Part shown: piece by piece, positions 45,178 to 57,473 of the stretch
How positions within the stretch are numbered: position 1 is the stretch's first letter
How the letters are laid out: every line of letters starts with the position of its first letter
Assembly: GCA_003008705.1 (NCBI GenBank)
Contig: PDUO01000065.1
Span: 169,449-233,448, forward strand
Length of the DNA stretch: 64,000 nucleotides
Origin: Pezicula radicicola
Taxonomy: Eukaryota; Ascomycota; Leotiomycetes; Helotiales; Dermateaceae
Reading direction: 5' to 3'
Notes under the pieces: model-generated
Told to the model about the DNA's origin: nothing
Seen by the model: the letters and a program-made list of their open reading frames with translations, nothing else
Database searches by the model: none
Made by a program: the position numbers and the translations under genes

Positions 45178-48100
45178 AAATCGAGTTTTAGCCATCGATT
45201 TCAAGCAGAAACTCATACGAGTACTTGTTCACTACCAACACAAGCCTGGAATTGCAGCTTTCTGCAATTTCCACTTGAAGATGGAATAGACGTGGGCATA
45301 GAACGGAAGAAGGGAGATAATCTCCAAGAAAGAGAAGGACGGCGTTCTGGATGAATGCAAAGCAAAAGTCGATTCGATAATTACCACCTCGCTCAGTCTT
45401 CGCTCTTGAAGAGCCACAACAAAGAAGCTAGCGCTCGATTCTCGACTCCATTCAACGATCCCAGCTCACCATATACCACGATTTGACGTTGCTTTGCTTT
45501 TACGTGTGTATAGATATTTGTTTTATCGTTTGTTCAGCGCGCATATAGACTTTGCTTTTTGCTTTCCAGCTTTGACCAGCTCTTTTCAAAGAAGCTCGGA
45601 TGGTTTTCTCACTACTCTGTCACGAAATGAACTGTTTTGATTTTGCTGTTATATTCTTCTGTCTGCCTTGCTTATTTTGTTCCACCCTTCTCGCGGCCAA
45701 CTTTGTTGGAGTTTAGTTTCGAAGGATGTAGGGGTTGGGGTTTTTATACCGTACGAGCTGCTACTACTACTACTACTAGTATTATATAGACTGGAATCGG
45801 AGTGCAGGGCTTTTTGCTTTCGATCTTAGGGGGCAACGGGTACTTGGACAGGAGTACAGAGATAGGCACATTGAGAGGAAATTTTAAGGAGAAAGCTCAC
45901 GCTGAGGTTGGAGAGTTACAGTAGTAGTTCGATTTGTTCTGAGAGAGTGAGGTAGCTGCACAGTAGCTTAATGGTGGACAATACAAAATATATCACCTCA
46001 GCTCAATCTACTCTAGTGAAGTCAAAGTATAGTGCGCTTATTTCGTTCAATTCAATTCACTTCAGCTCCAACAATATAGAACATTTAACCCCCTTTTACA
46101 AAATCCGTGGCAGTTCATTCTTTTTGCAAATAATCAACCAGCCATCTGATCTCATATCTCTTACAATATTTTCATATACATCTCGTAGATTTACCATGTG
46201 ACATGCGACATGGGATCTATTTCTGCTAGTGGTGGGGAAGAAGTGCATGCATGCAGTATTCACATGAATGTATCTGGTGTACAGTACAGTACTTGCTGCT
46301 CACATGCTTTTTTCTCTCTCTTTCTCTGGTGTCTTTTTTGTTTTGATTTTTTTTGCCTTTAGTTTTTTAGCTTTTGCCTTTTTGCCTAAGACTTTTTGAA
46401 CGGTAGGTAAGGTACGGTAACGGTGTTGTACTAACTGCTGTAGTAAGACTAGTTGATGTGGGGTATAGTATGGTTGGTGGTAAATGGTGGATTGTATGGT
46501 GGATGGGGTTTCACATGTTTTTTTGTTACACTTTTTGTTTCCGGGTTCTAGGTTTGTTGTGGATTTGTGAGTTTGTGGGGTTGCTTATTGTAGATTGGTG
46601 GGTATATGTGTAGGTTTTGTAAGTCAGATGGGTGGTGGATGGGGCCTTTTACTTCGTAAAGCACAATTTGGGGAGGGGAGGTGAGGTGAGGTGAGGGGAG
46701 GGGATGTTAGATAACTGTTGTACTTGTACTTGTGTACTATTTATTGTTTGGTATTTTAGTTGTACTCTGCCTTTCTGTTGTACTTTATTATTTGGGGAGA
46801 TGGAGATTTTGATGGCGAGTATATAGATGTTTTTAGCTAAGGGTTTACTTTTGTTGGTATACAGGAGTGCTCGGCTAAATAGTTGAGTATATATGTATAT
46901 CTACATATGTGTTTTAACGCTTCCTGCCTACCTATAAATTATATTTGTTGAAAACCTAAAGTAAAGCCGCACTACAATTCTAAAATACGCAGCTTTCCAA
47001 TGCATTGTATAGCATATTTAGCTAGAAAGGATAGCTCTATCATTTACTCTCCTACTATTCTATCCTGCACATTCACCCCAACACAAATATATTCAAATGT
47101 TATCTGAACTTGCAATTATTATACGTTTCGCAACGTCCCTATAACATAAACTCACCTTTTAAGAAGATAAAATTTATGATGTGTATAGGTAAATCCTTAC
47201 GTACAGTCTGAGTACTCAGTCACTACGTATAAACAAACCTACAAAATCACATGAAAAAGGCTTACTAAAACATAGCCTATTAACAGCACATATACGCCGC
47301 CCAACTCTATTATAGCACGTTCTTTCCCTAAATCTCAGCCCTATCTTCACATGTTGTCAATTTTAATTTGACCTACGCATTCTTCATAAATCATGGGACG
47401 CTGCTCACCACACAATTGCATTTTCCACACATACAAAATGTACGTAGCGACGGGTGAGTCACAATTAAGTTTTACGAACGACTTTATATATTCATCGCTT
47501 AATTCCATACTTCCCTTTCTCAAGGGTGTAAAATACGTTAAGAAAGTACATTCCTATCTTATTCTACAGAAACTCATCTAATGTCACAGATTTGCGCTTA
47601 TGAATCCATGTGACTGTGCCTAAAGTTTCATGGACTGATTCATATGAGTTAAGCGAGTCATGGATTTCATTGGAATAGGTTATCTGGTTTTTGGTTTGAG
47701 GGGGGACGCATTATTGTATATGCACTTAAGAAAGTGAGCTAAACATTTTAATTAAGTACTTGGTGGGGACGTATTGGAATAGTTGCCGTGACTTGTGGCT
47801 TGCTTTGGAGTGGTTGGGTTGGGATTGTTGCTTATGCGGAGCAACCCCACATTCGTGGGGTGGTGTAGGGGCGCGGGAGAAGTGAAGGGGGGGATAGGGG
47901 ATTTGTTGGAAATACACCAATGAGACGGGAGACGTGGGATTCTTGGCGCAAAGATATGATAATGTGATGGGAAGTTTTTTTTCTTCTTCTGTACTCTTTG
48001 ACCTTTTGATGCGTTATTTTGCTTGGAGTGGTATCATTGTTGTTATTGGGGGTCCTGTTTTTGAGTTGTCGGGGTCCTGCGTCAAGAGTTCTCTCGAGTA

Positions 48101-48816
48101 CTGTGGTACTATTGTATAGATTCGGGGGGATCCGAAGTCTGACATGGGGAGATTGTTGCATGGAGTTGTACGAAAATTATCCTTCAGCTTGGTTCTTTGC
48201 TACATGCAGAGATCTTTCGTCTTTTCTCGTCAGATACAGTAAGACAAGCGAGGGCGTTGCCGCCGTGTATCATGCGGGGTTGGGAATATTGGTTTATCCA
48301 AGGACTAAAAAGCCTCCTTCCGTGTTCTACGACTCCTTCGAGGAGGCGGCTATAACACCAAGGGCATACTGTAGATCTTTAGGCAGGGAAGTATCAGCAT
48401 ATATTGAAATGCTGTAGAACCAAATGTTTCGGGTTCTCCGGTTAGGAACTTCTTCATAGTGAAGTTATACGGGCTTAATTGTTTTCTCCTAATACAAAAT
48501 TTAATATAGTGTTGCAAAATAATGCATTACTTATCCTAGATTCAACATAGCCACCTAACTACGTACGTACCACTGCTAGCTTTACCGTGGAATCATCCCG
48601 TAGTTATAACTCACGAAAAAGCCCCGAAACCTAAACAGTAGTGTTACTCTTGTTTACACGCTTGCTTATCAAGTACACTTTTAGACCTGCAACGTAATCA
48701 CCCAAGTTAGTCTACTTGCCACCAAAATCAAGCCTCCTCTACAAAGTCAAGCTCTAAAAAACCCTCCAACTAACGGTCTCGGAAAGCACTACTGTAGTAA
48801 TACCCGGAACCGATTA
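45178..48816. other. Gene-free 3' region of creA
   Basis: About 3.6 kb. The left end is the creA 3' UTR. From about 46.2 to 46.8 kb the + strand is strikingly G/T-rich (GGTGGTGG, GGGGAGG..GGTGAGGTGAGG). A frame at 48019-48417 of 132 codons starts hydrophobic but has no recognisable motif. No supported gene. Confidence 0.45.
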
Positions 48817-48864
48817 ACGAGCCTACCGACAAAAGTCTGTGCAATTAGGCCTCATTTTTACCGA
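48817..48864. repeat. Left TIR of element B
   Basis: 48 bp, identical in inverse orientation to 50012-50059 with no mismatch as read. Perfect TIRs suggest a fairly young insertion. Confidence 0.93.
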
Positions 48865-48877
48865 GAACACCACAATA

Positions 48878-49981
48878 ATGGCCACAACTCCACCCCTTCA
48901 AACTCACCAACCAGGAGATGAAATCCCTACAAAAGATAAGGAGGCTATACGCCAATTATATGGCTTTGCAAAGATACCAAAATCAAGGATAATGGCCCGC
49001 TATAACCTTGGTAATTCGACGATTAATCGGATCCTTGATTACGACGTTCCCGAGCGAGCTCGACCAACAAGAACAGGTCGACCACAGAAACTAAATAATC
49101 AACAAGTCCACCAAATCATCGAATTTTATAGTCAGGGCTGGGAAAATCGAATCCTTGACTATATACAACTTCATGATAAACTCGATTTAAGCTATAGCCC
49201 AAAGACTCTTGAACGCCGGCTTAAACAATGTAGTTACTTTCGATGTATCGTATACCAGAAACCCTACCTTATACAGACTCAAGCAACAAAACAACTACTC
49301 TGGGGCCTTAAATATATATTCTGGAGGAAAGAGAAGGAGTAGAGGAAGGTTCTATGGTCAGATAAAGTTATATTTCAAGTTGGTGGTCGTACAATAAAGC
49401 AAAGGGTTACAAGAGACAAAACAGAGCGATTTTACAACAACTATATACAACACCAATTTCATCAAGGCTATACAACACCAGTAAACACTTGGGGAGCTAT
49501 TGGATATAGCTATAAGAGTAAATTACTCTTCCTTAATGGATCTAGTAAGAAGGGAGCCTTTATACAAGTCGATTACGAGGTACAAGTACTATCACCATAT
49601 ATAGTCTCTATTATCGATGAATTTACAATATATACACATACCCTTGGGATGGAGCCTTTATTTATAGAGGATAGGAACTCTGTACATAGCTATAAGTCGA
49701 TAAACAATTGCTGCGTACAATTCCGTATAAAGAATGGTATTATATTAATACCTCACCCTTCTACAAGCCCAGATATGAATCCTATAGAAAAGTACTGGCG
49801 TTATATTAAGCAGGCTCTACATAGGCGAAGAAGACAGCCTACTACAGAAGCTGAAATGAGGCAGGCTATAACAGAGGAATAGGATAGAATTCCACAGGAA
49901 TGGATTAATAGCCTAATTGATAAGCAAGAGTATTGGATTCATGTATTAGTAGAGCGTTCTGGCTGGTCTACACCTAATTAA
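48878..49981 (+). pseudogene. Tc1/mariner-type DDE transposase broken by two TAG stops
   Basis: One frame of 1104 nt from ATG 48878 to TAA 49979-49981, interrupted by TAG at 49340-49342 and 49880-49882. The N-terminal part has a helix-turn-helix (KDKEAIRQLYGFAKIPKSRI, YNLGNSTINRIL) followed by ERARPTRTGRPQKL, an AT-hook-like linker. The catalytic residues are in KVLWSDKVIFQVGG (first Asp), FIEDRNSVHS (second Asp) and TSPDMNPIEKYWRYIK (Glu), with 38 residues between second Asp and Glu. Both stops sit where Trp is expected (before RKVLWSD, and in EE-stop-DRIPQEW), so TGG to TAG, the RIP-type change on the opposite strand, explains them. That ancestral reading is inference. The element cannot make a full transposase as assembled. 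Confidence 0.86.
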
Positions 49982-50011
49982 AAATAGAGAGGTCTTTTAA
50001 TATAGTGCTTT

Positions 50012-50059
50012 TCGGTAAAAATGAGGCCTAATTGCACAGACTTTTGTCGGTAGGCTCGT
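50012..50059. repeat. Right TIR of element B
   Basis: Inverse copy of 48817-48864, all 48 bases matching. Confidence 0.93.
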
Positions 50060-53000
50060 AAAGCCGTACTTCGTAATCTCCTCACTGTCACATGCCAATC
50101 ATCTGAATCTCATTCCTACTCTCGTATACTACGCTCGAATCTCATCATCATGAAGTCTGACTATATTCAGATGCAAATGTCACCTCACTCTTCTGGTATT
50201 CGATCACTTGCATATTCGTACATACCCGTGACAAGCCGGAAACACAGATACTTGCAGCAGCCACCCATAATTCAGCAACTGCACAACATCACAACATGCA
50301 ATCATTTAAAAAGGAAGGTACACAAATAAGTCACGCACCCGCGGACCGAAATCCCGATCAACCTTCTAGAAACTCTGGAAACGGAATCTTGCATCTAGGG
50401 TAACGATATGTAACCCGAAGAAAACAACAAGCATGGAAGTGGAAAGGAACGAAAGCTTGAGATTATTGGATTTTATTTTAGATTTTTGTTTTGTTTTGTG
50501 GGTTTGTAATGGATGAGTCTCGATTGTATGGGAACTCCGTGTGCACAGCAGGAATAGAATGGTCTAGACCTTTTTGTAAGTATGATCTGAGACGTTGTGC
50601 TTCGGAGGTTGGTTGGCGAGCTACAAAAGGAGTCTAGGAGATAGATAGTCCGAGATACTGTACCTTAGAAGCTAGGTTGAATCTGTAAGATGTGGGCGGA
50701 GCTTATGTTTTAAGTGAGTGGCGTTGCTACTGGTATTTTTAACAGCTATGCTGTTTATGTGTTATGACGTAGGAAACTTTCTTGAGTAGTGGTGGTGAAA
50801 GAAGGGGAACCTAGATAACTAAGGCCAACGTACTGTAACCGAGGTTCGGGACTTGGCACGTTGAAAATAGGGGGATGGTTCGGTAAATTGCCTCGGGGGA
50901 ACTTTGGTGCTTTTTGGGGACGGAGGTAAGCGAGGTGAAAACAGGTTTGTTGTGGTAGGAATTCCGTTCTTGGGACTTTTAAGGTTTGTGGGCCTTGGTT
51001 GACGTGAATTGGCAGTCAAGTAGCTCTCAAAATAGGGAAATACAAAGGTTATTTGGAAACCGCTAGAGTTACTAGTACTTGTTGTAGATTTAAATCAGGA
51101 GAGTTTCTTGAGTAATTATTTTCTATTATTGAAACCCCGTAAAGTTGTGGTGGACTGGTTTGCATGTTTAAATTAAGTTTTCATTCTATTTCCTTTGCTA
51201 GAAAACGTGTAATTGCTAAAGGCGAGGCTGGAAGTAAATAGGCCACTCTAAATAAACAAGTATTTCAGATTAAGGTCTAAAAACAAGGGACATATTTGTC
51301 ATTTATACAAAAGTTATGCAATTATCTTCAGCTCCTTACGCTCTAATCAAGCACTTAAATTAATTCCACTTCTCTTTTTTCTAGTTTGAAATGTAATCTA
51401 CACAGCAAAGTACAGCGAAGGCTTATTACATTAAACACAACTCCGCTTGTTTTCTGTCTTCTGTTTCCTATATAGCGTTATTAAGAATTTAACAATTTCT
51501 ATTGCTTAAGTTTCTAATGTTGCTAGAACAACCTTGCAATGGTACCTTACTCTGAATTAGAGCATGTTTACAGAGGGCCAACCTAGTAGAGTAGGCATAT
51601 CTAAACGTGATCTTGTGAACTAGTCTTTAGCTAAGAAGACTTGCTTAAGTGACAATTAAGAACTCCTTAACAAGGACCGAGGACATTTGCCAAAGAAAAG
51701 TTTACTGCCTTGTTTAGCACTTTCCTGAATTGTAGCGCCCAAACTTCACAACTGTATTTCTTAAGGAAGAAGTTTGCTTATAATTGTGTCCAAGGGTTGA
51801 TTCCTAATTTGACGCTGTCGATATCGCCAATACTAGATTATATATGACTGGAAGAGAAGAATTAAATTGTCTTTACAGAAACCATTTAATTATACCAAAG
51901 AATTAAATAAGACCTATCTTTCATAGAGAATTATTTATTGATATTTGCATTCTCGAGACTTTATACAGGTACAAGAGAATTGTTTTAGGACAAGAAAACA
52001 TGTTCTTAGAAGCAAAGGATTAAGCGACAAGATAAAATGGGGCCACCCAAGCGAGCTTTGCCAGCTTGATCTGCACCAGCTCATAAAGACTTGAAGTTCT
52101 CATTTAGAGAATAGAATTCAATCTTATTAGGTGGTGTTTCAAAATCGTCGGAATATTTTTCAGGGCCACGCTCAGCTTCTGCTTCTCCTCAGCATCTATT
52201 ACCACTCAACATTTGTCAAAAGTAACACGAGCTTCTTCAAGATGCCCAACCACGAGATGCTGTAATCATTTTGTTAGACACAAGGGGGCTCTAGTAATGG
52301 AGCAGGATTTGAATTCTGATCGTAGATTGACCGGATCAAATCTTCCTCTCTTATGAGCCTAAAGTACAGCACCAAGTACACTGTTGCGTACATAAATGCG
52401 TAATTTAATATACCGCTTTCTGATCGTCACGGGTTTGTTTAATTATCTTCATCTGATTTCGTCTAAGGTATAGCCTAGACTCTATTTAACTTATAAGTAA
52501 CACATTGCTATTATGCAAAACACGCAGATCTATCCTAACAACTTTGTGTGAGACGTCAGCTATACCCACCCTACGGTAATACTCCCCGAAATAGAATAAG
52601 TTCAAATATTATACAGGATTCCAAGAGTATACCACAGGAAGGAATTATACTATTCCCCCCCCCCCTGAATAAAGGTTAATTTTTTTGCTTTTGCTACACT
52701 GTAAAAAGTAATCTTGATTCAGGGTAGGGGGATAGTAGTAATACAGATTAGGCTAGTCATTCTAACCTTTAAAGTAATTCCTACTATTTACCTAAACTTA
52801 CCGTACTACCACTGTCCTCTAAGAAACAAGGCCTACTCGGCAACACATAAGTACGTAACACAATGCATTTATCCCCTCCTAAAACAGTCTTCTGCTTCCT
52901 GTAGTGGCTATTAGTGCCCCGGAAATTACGTGACATAAAGTGATAAGACTTGATAAACCCGAAACTAGTGTTACAAATCACACATCACTTAGCGGTAGTA

Positions 53001-55379
53001 GTGCGTAGTCTAGTACGTAGTCTAGTACGGAGGTATCAAGCACGTCACTTAATCTATCCATTCGTCATCTTCACTATAGTGCAGAAGTGACAGGTCAGCC
53101 ACGTATCATGCCAGTACAGGGTTTAATTAACTGATCAGCTAGGGATTTAAAAGAGTGTGGAGGTGGGATGTCGGTGTGGGGTGTGGGTGTGGAGTAGCGG
53201 TCAAGATAAGGGTGCAGCAGTGATCGCGGAGGTGTGTGGGGGGAGGCTGGCTAGCTGGCTGGATGTGGGTACATTTAGGCTGATTAATAGGTCCTGATAT
53301 GACGCCTCATATACGACAAACATTAGCTCCATGCGATGAGGTCAAGATGGATACACACCTTTCTCTGCTATTTAAATGCAATGGGTCTAAAGTATTTCGG
53401 TCAGTTTGAAGCGTCAAGTCCGAACAGGAGGCTGCCGAACTCGGACAACCTCGTTACAGGCAACTTAGTTGCAACTCCAGTCTTTAAAAAGAGTAATATT
53501 GAAATGTATCAGAGTAGAAGTAAAGTTGTTATCATCGAACCGCCAAGGTGTGTAAGCAAAAGAATTGGTATTAATTAGAGCGAACTACAGAGAAACTGTT
53601 TCAAGTTGGTCCAAGAGTATTTTCCAAGTATTTTCTTTTGTGTTATAAGTCAAGGTGAAAGTTGGAGGATATAGGAAAACCTTCTACTCGAGAACAAAAC
53701 ACCGTCTAAGCGGTATTGATAGAGCAGTCGTATATATCTATAGGTCGGGATTAAAGGAAAGGAGCCTGACTAGACTCGAGAGAGAGGCTTTATTATATAC
53801 TAGGAAGCATTCCAGAGCTGCATTGAAAAATGAAAACAGACAGGGCTAGTTTCAAAATCTGGAGTTTGCTTCTGTCGCTAAAAGCATAGAGCTGAAAAAT
53901 TAAGTATGCAAGAGATGGCTGATCAAATTTATAAATTTGGGACGTGTGCGCTGGCCGGAATTAGTTCTTGAACTGTGCGTACTTAGTATTTTGCAAATCT
54001 ACATGCCACGATGAAGAATTCCATTACTGTGATGAGGTCGTGCTGCTCGTGCCGCGTAATTTGCGAGTCGCCAAAAATCTGGTGTCGGAAGAAATCTGTA
54101 TGTTGACAAATTCCTCGAGGCGTTGGGCGAAATGCAGTGTCGCGCAATTTCTCATTGTACGATCTTGCGTGTCGGGACTCGGGCGCTTTACACATCGAGC
54201 GACTGGGCGTAAAGTGGCGAGTGTGCGCGAAGTCATATTCACACTCGACTGTCTGAGGAATTGCGCGCAATTCTAAATGGAAGGGGCTCTCGCTTAGCCG
54301 AAGCCAAAAAAGGGGGGACTGCCAAGGTGAGGCCAGTCACGTCTCATACATTTATCAAATTCAACTAGGTTGAGTTAGACTGTGGTAGAATGTATTTCGC
54401 CGCGATTCTAAGCATACGCCAGTTATTACGACCCGGTTTTGGCTGAGAAGTGATCGCGGGGGGTGGGAAATTCTCCAGAGAGTATTAGTGGAGCTCTTTT
54501 GACTTCTGTCTTCGTGTGTAGTCGCAACAACGGGCACATTTTGTTCTCTCATGTATTCCTATTTCCTGTTTGTTGTGTTCTTCTCAAGTTCTACGAAAAT
54601 GTACATATTGAACAGTCGCTATGCTTCGATTGTTGAGTACGCATTTTCACGCTCGTCTAACTCGTCAAAGACAATAGTATTCGGCTTGTCGAGTGGTAAG
54701 TTCTTCCGTTTGACAAAGAACATTAAATTGTTGAATAAAATGAAGATTGCTATGCTACTAAATAGAGCAGCCTTTTCCTTCTCAGTAGTAATTTGAAGCT
54801 TTAAGTAAATTTACGGTCCACATAATCAGTGACAGAACTATGGAACTATATAGTTAACTATTAATAAACGATCTTCTCACATTTGCGCGAAGCTTCATAC
54901 CATCATTTCGTCTCTGTGCTGCCCTTCCATAGTTTAGTGAACCCAATACTCCAGGCAAGGTTCCACAGCCATACTAGGAAAAGTCCAACAAAAAGTAGGT
55001 AGGACTGCACCCGGAAACCTACAAAGACTTTAGCAAAAAGCTCTATAAACATTATTATCTGGGCCCTAAAAGCCTCTAGGGTCGGACATCTTGAACGATA
55101 ACTTGTAGGATGAGTACATTCAATGTAACGTATGGGAGTTCTTCTCTGTAAAATTATAGTAAAGGTTGTGTAATTAGTGGCTTCTTGATAAGAGATGTGT
55201 AAGAGAATGGATTGAAATATGGAAGCAGGTTGTCTATTATAGGTTTAAAACTTTTAATAGTAACTCTTGCCCTATGACTCAAGCTTGCGTCATGTAAGTC
55301 ATAGTAATGTTGACCAATATACTACATAGGCAGCCTGATAACACAAGAAATTTCCTGTTCTTTGCTAAGTAGTAGTAGT
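50060..55379. other. 5.3-kb gene-free interval with C-tract inverted repeat
   Basis: No supported gene. The region is AT-leaning, with a CpG-richer patch at about 54050-54280 where frames are open on both strands. A C-tract inverted repeat lies at 52648-52740. Frames at 53336-53578 and 54551-54796 have no recognised motif. Confidence 0.45.
52648..52740. repeat. Imperfect inverted repeat with C tract, possible MITE remnant
   Basis: The left arm reads TACTATT, a C run, then CTGAAT. The right arm, in reverse complement, reads TACTACTATCCCCCTACCCTGAAT. The TACTAT-plus-C-tract design resembles the ends of element A. It encloses about 45 bp. It could be a mini-derivative of an element A relative, or chance in low-complexity DNA. 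Confidence 0.4.
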
Positions 55380-57473
55380 TTAGTATTCTGACACGAAGAT
55401 ACTAATTGGTGTAGAGCCTAGATTATCACTTCCATCGCTGCCGCCAGAATTCAGTTGTAGAGATGAACTCCGATACATTCTCATATGCAACTGAAGCCGC
55501 CCTCCTCGAGATGCACAACTGCTTACAAGAACATTCCATCCGGTTCTCAACTTTCTGCATAGCACTCCTGCAGGTAAGTCCTCCCAGTCAATATTTCCAA
55601 AGGCATGAAGCGGTGTTGCGCTCTCTCCTGAAGTAGTATGATCCTCCGGCTCCAAGACTGTAACTCGCATGTTTTCTCCGCCGTTGGAGTTGAGGACGAT
55701 AGCAAAGGACTCTTCCGTTTTAGGGTTGTGGTATAGTAACACCCCGGCCTGGAAATAATGGGGCAATAATATATGCCCAGAATCACTGATAGACGTACAT
55801 AGATCCACCGTCGTATCTGTAAATCTTGTGAATATACCTACATGGAATAATTGCCGACTGAAACTCATTTTGGCGAATCTTGAAGAATGCCCTTCCTGGT
55901 TTCGTAAGGACAAAGGAAGCCTCTGAAAGCCTGAGCTTAAGACTTGGTGGTCGTTCATCTGGACTTCTTTGTAAATACGCCTAGAAAAGGCGGAACGTTT
56001 CCATTGTGACGATAAGCTCACACTAAGATGAGACACGTAAACATCTCTCAGCGTCCAGTCTTCTCCATTCAGGATACTTCGGTCTGCTTCCGAGATTTCA
56101 CTGGGTAGTCGCACGAAGTGGCCAGGATCGCTTTCGTTTAGATCAATCAAAATTAGTTTGGCAGTTTGGCTGTTCTCGCAGGCGAGACAAGCTTGGAAGG
56201 CGTGGTCCCTGTCTAATTTACGCAACAACAGCGTAACGCAAATGCCATGCCTGAATAGAAATTCGGAATTATTATTTTGTTATGGAAGGAAGAAATATGA
56301 GAATGTAGGATATTCAACCTAGGGAAGCGTACCGAAACCTCGTGTATTTACTTGTGCTGTCAGTCTCCAAGAGTGGTTGACCTTGTGGCAGGTATCCGTC
56401 GGAGTGGTATGGAGTATAGACTATAGAACTTGCGCCTAGAAAACTGGCCACACTTGGTGCAAACATATTGATCCCACGGCTCAGACCCATTTTCATGTCA
56501 TCGAATGGATAGTTCCTGCAGATAGAGGTATATGGTTCAGTGTGTGGACAGAATTTGAGTTGTCTCAAACATACCAGGCGAATATACTGTGGTCGGGTAA
56601 TGCTTTAAATATCTCAACTTGAAGCCTGAAGAAAGCTGCTTGCTCTCCTTCGCCATAAATGGTGGGCATGTTGACTCCAAATAGCCCCAATAAGGAATAT
56701 GCCCTGTCTTCTGTCCTGGTGGTTACGCGCCCAGCAGCCCATGAGAGCCTCGTAGCGACGCTAAAATTGCTGACCACATCTTGGTGCTTCTTCTTCAATA
56801 TATCCTTGCTTATGAGGGTAATAGCAGCAATATCCGTTGCCAATGTAGAGCGAAGGCCGACGAATGCCCAATCTTTGTCGTAAAACAAGACGTCATCTGG
56901 TGCAATAAGTTCTTGCAGTGTCCAACCTCTTCTGAACCATCTGGAATGACTAAACGAGTGTACAATGCTGCAAGATAAGTCGCTCAGGTACGCAATGCAA
57001 ACACTAGCGTTCCTATACCATGAGAACATAGAGTTTATCGACTCAGAAAGCTCCGAACTACTGTCTTTATTGATACAGCAGGTATCGATCCATACGTAGG
57101 TAAAGCCCAGATTCTTCGCCTCCACACAACATCCATGGACCTTCTCCCAGCCTTTCTCCTTTGATTTTGTCTGATGCGACACTGGATCTGGACTAATTTC
57201 TCCAGCTGCAGGGTCATATTCATCCATCATTCCGTATTTCGACGCCACAAACCCATCCAGATTGTGTCTTGCTGTCTGGCTTGAAAGTTGGGACTGAAGA
57301 GCTTCCATGCGTTGTTCAAGATCTTCCAGACTTTGCCGAAGATCTTGCTCTTGCACATCCTCGAACAAAACCTCTTCCTCGTCCCAGACATGAGAAAGAA
57401 TGGCATAGGGAGGTATCGACCACTGGTCATCGAATGACTCCAGTCTAAGGGTATTGACATTGAGTAAACGCAT
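55380..57473 (-). CDS. HET-domain (heterokaryon incompatibility) protein
   Basis: Model complement(join(55380..56250,56333..56515,56575..57473)), 650 aa; introns 82 and 59 nt. HET domains trigger cell death when incompatible fungal partners fuse and are TIR-like in fold. The start ATG (57473) gives MRLLNVNTLRLESF, the usual opening; an upstream GTG in frame is not used. HET signatures: PPYAILSHVWDEEEVLFED, GFTYVWIDTCCINK, SINSMFSWYRNASVCIAYLSD, SRWFRRGWTLQELIAP and RTEDRAYSLLGLFGVNMPTI, then YGEGEQAAFFRLQ. About 60 extra residues with a coiled-coil look (LRQSLEDLEQRMEALQSQLS) sit between the first and second HET motifs, where most family members have a short loop. The last ~350 residues are a C-terminal region of the kind seen in het-e/het-d-like proteins without WD or ankyrin repeats; its role is unknown. 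Confidence 0.93.

Larger units (their letters stand above)
48817..50059 (+). mobile_element. Tc1/mariner transposon, element B
   Basis: A 1243-bp element with perfect 48-bp terminal inverted repeats (48817-48864 and 50012-50059; outer end ACGAGCCTACCGACAAAAGT). A TA precedes the left end; the right end is followed by AA, with TA shifted by one base, so the target duplication is nearly but not exactly symmetric. It carries one plus-strand transposase frame with two internal stops. The TIR, spacing and protein differ from element A, so these are two families. Confidence 0.92.

Noticed and set aside
48019..48417. 132-codon frame starting with a hydrophobic segment
   Set aside because: Could mimic a signal peptide, but the body has no recognisable feature and the start codon is not an ATG (alternative start).
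54551..54796. 81-codon frame
   Set aside because: Ser/Lys-rich and AT-driven, with no recognised motif.
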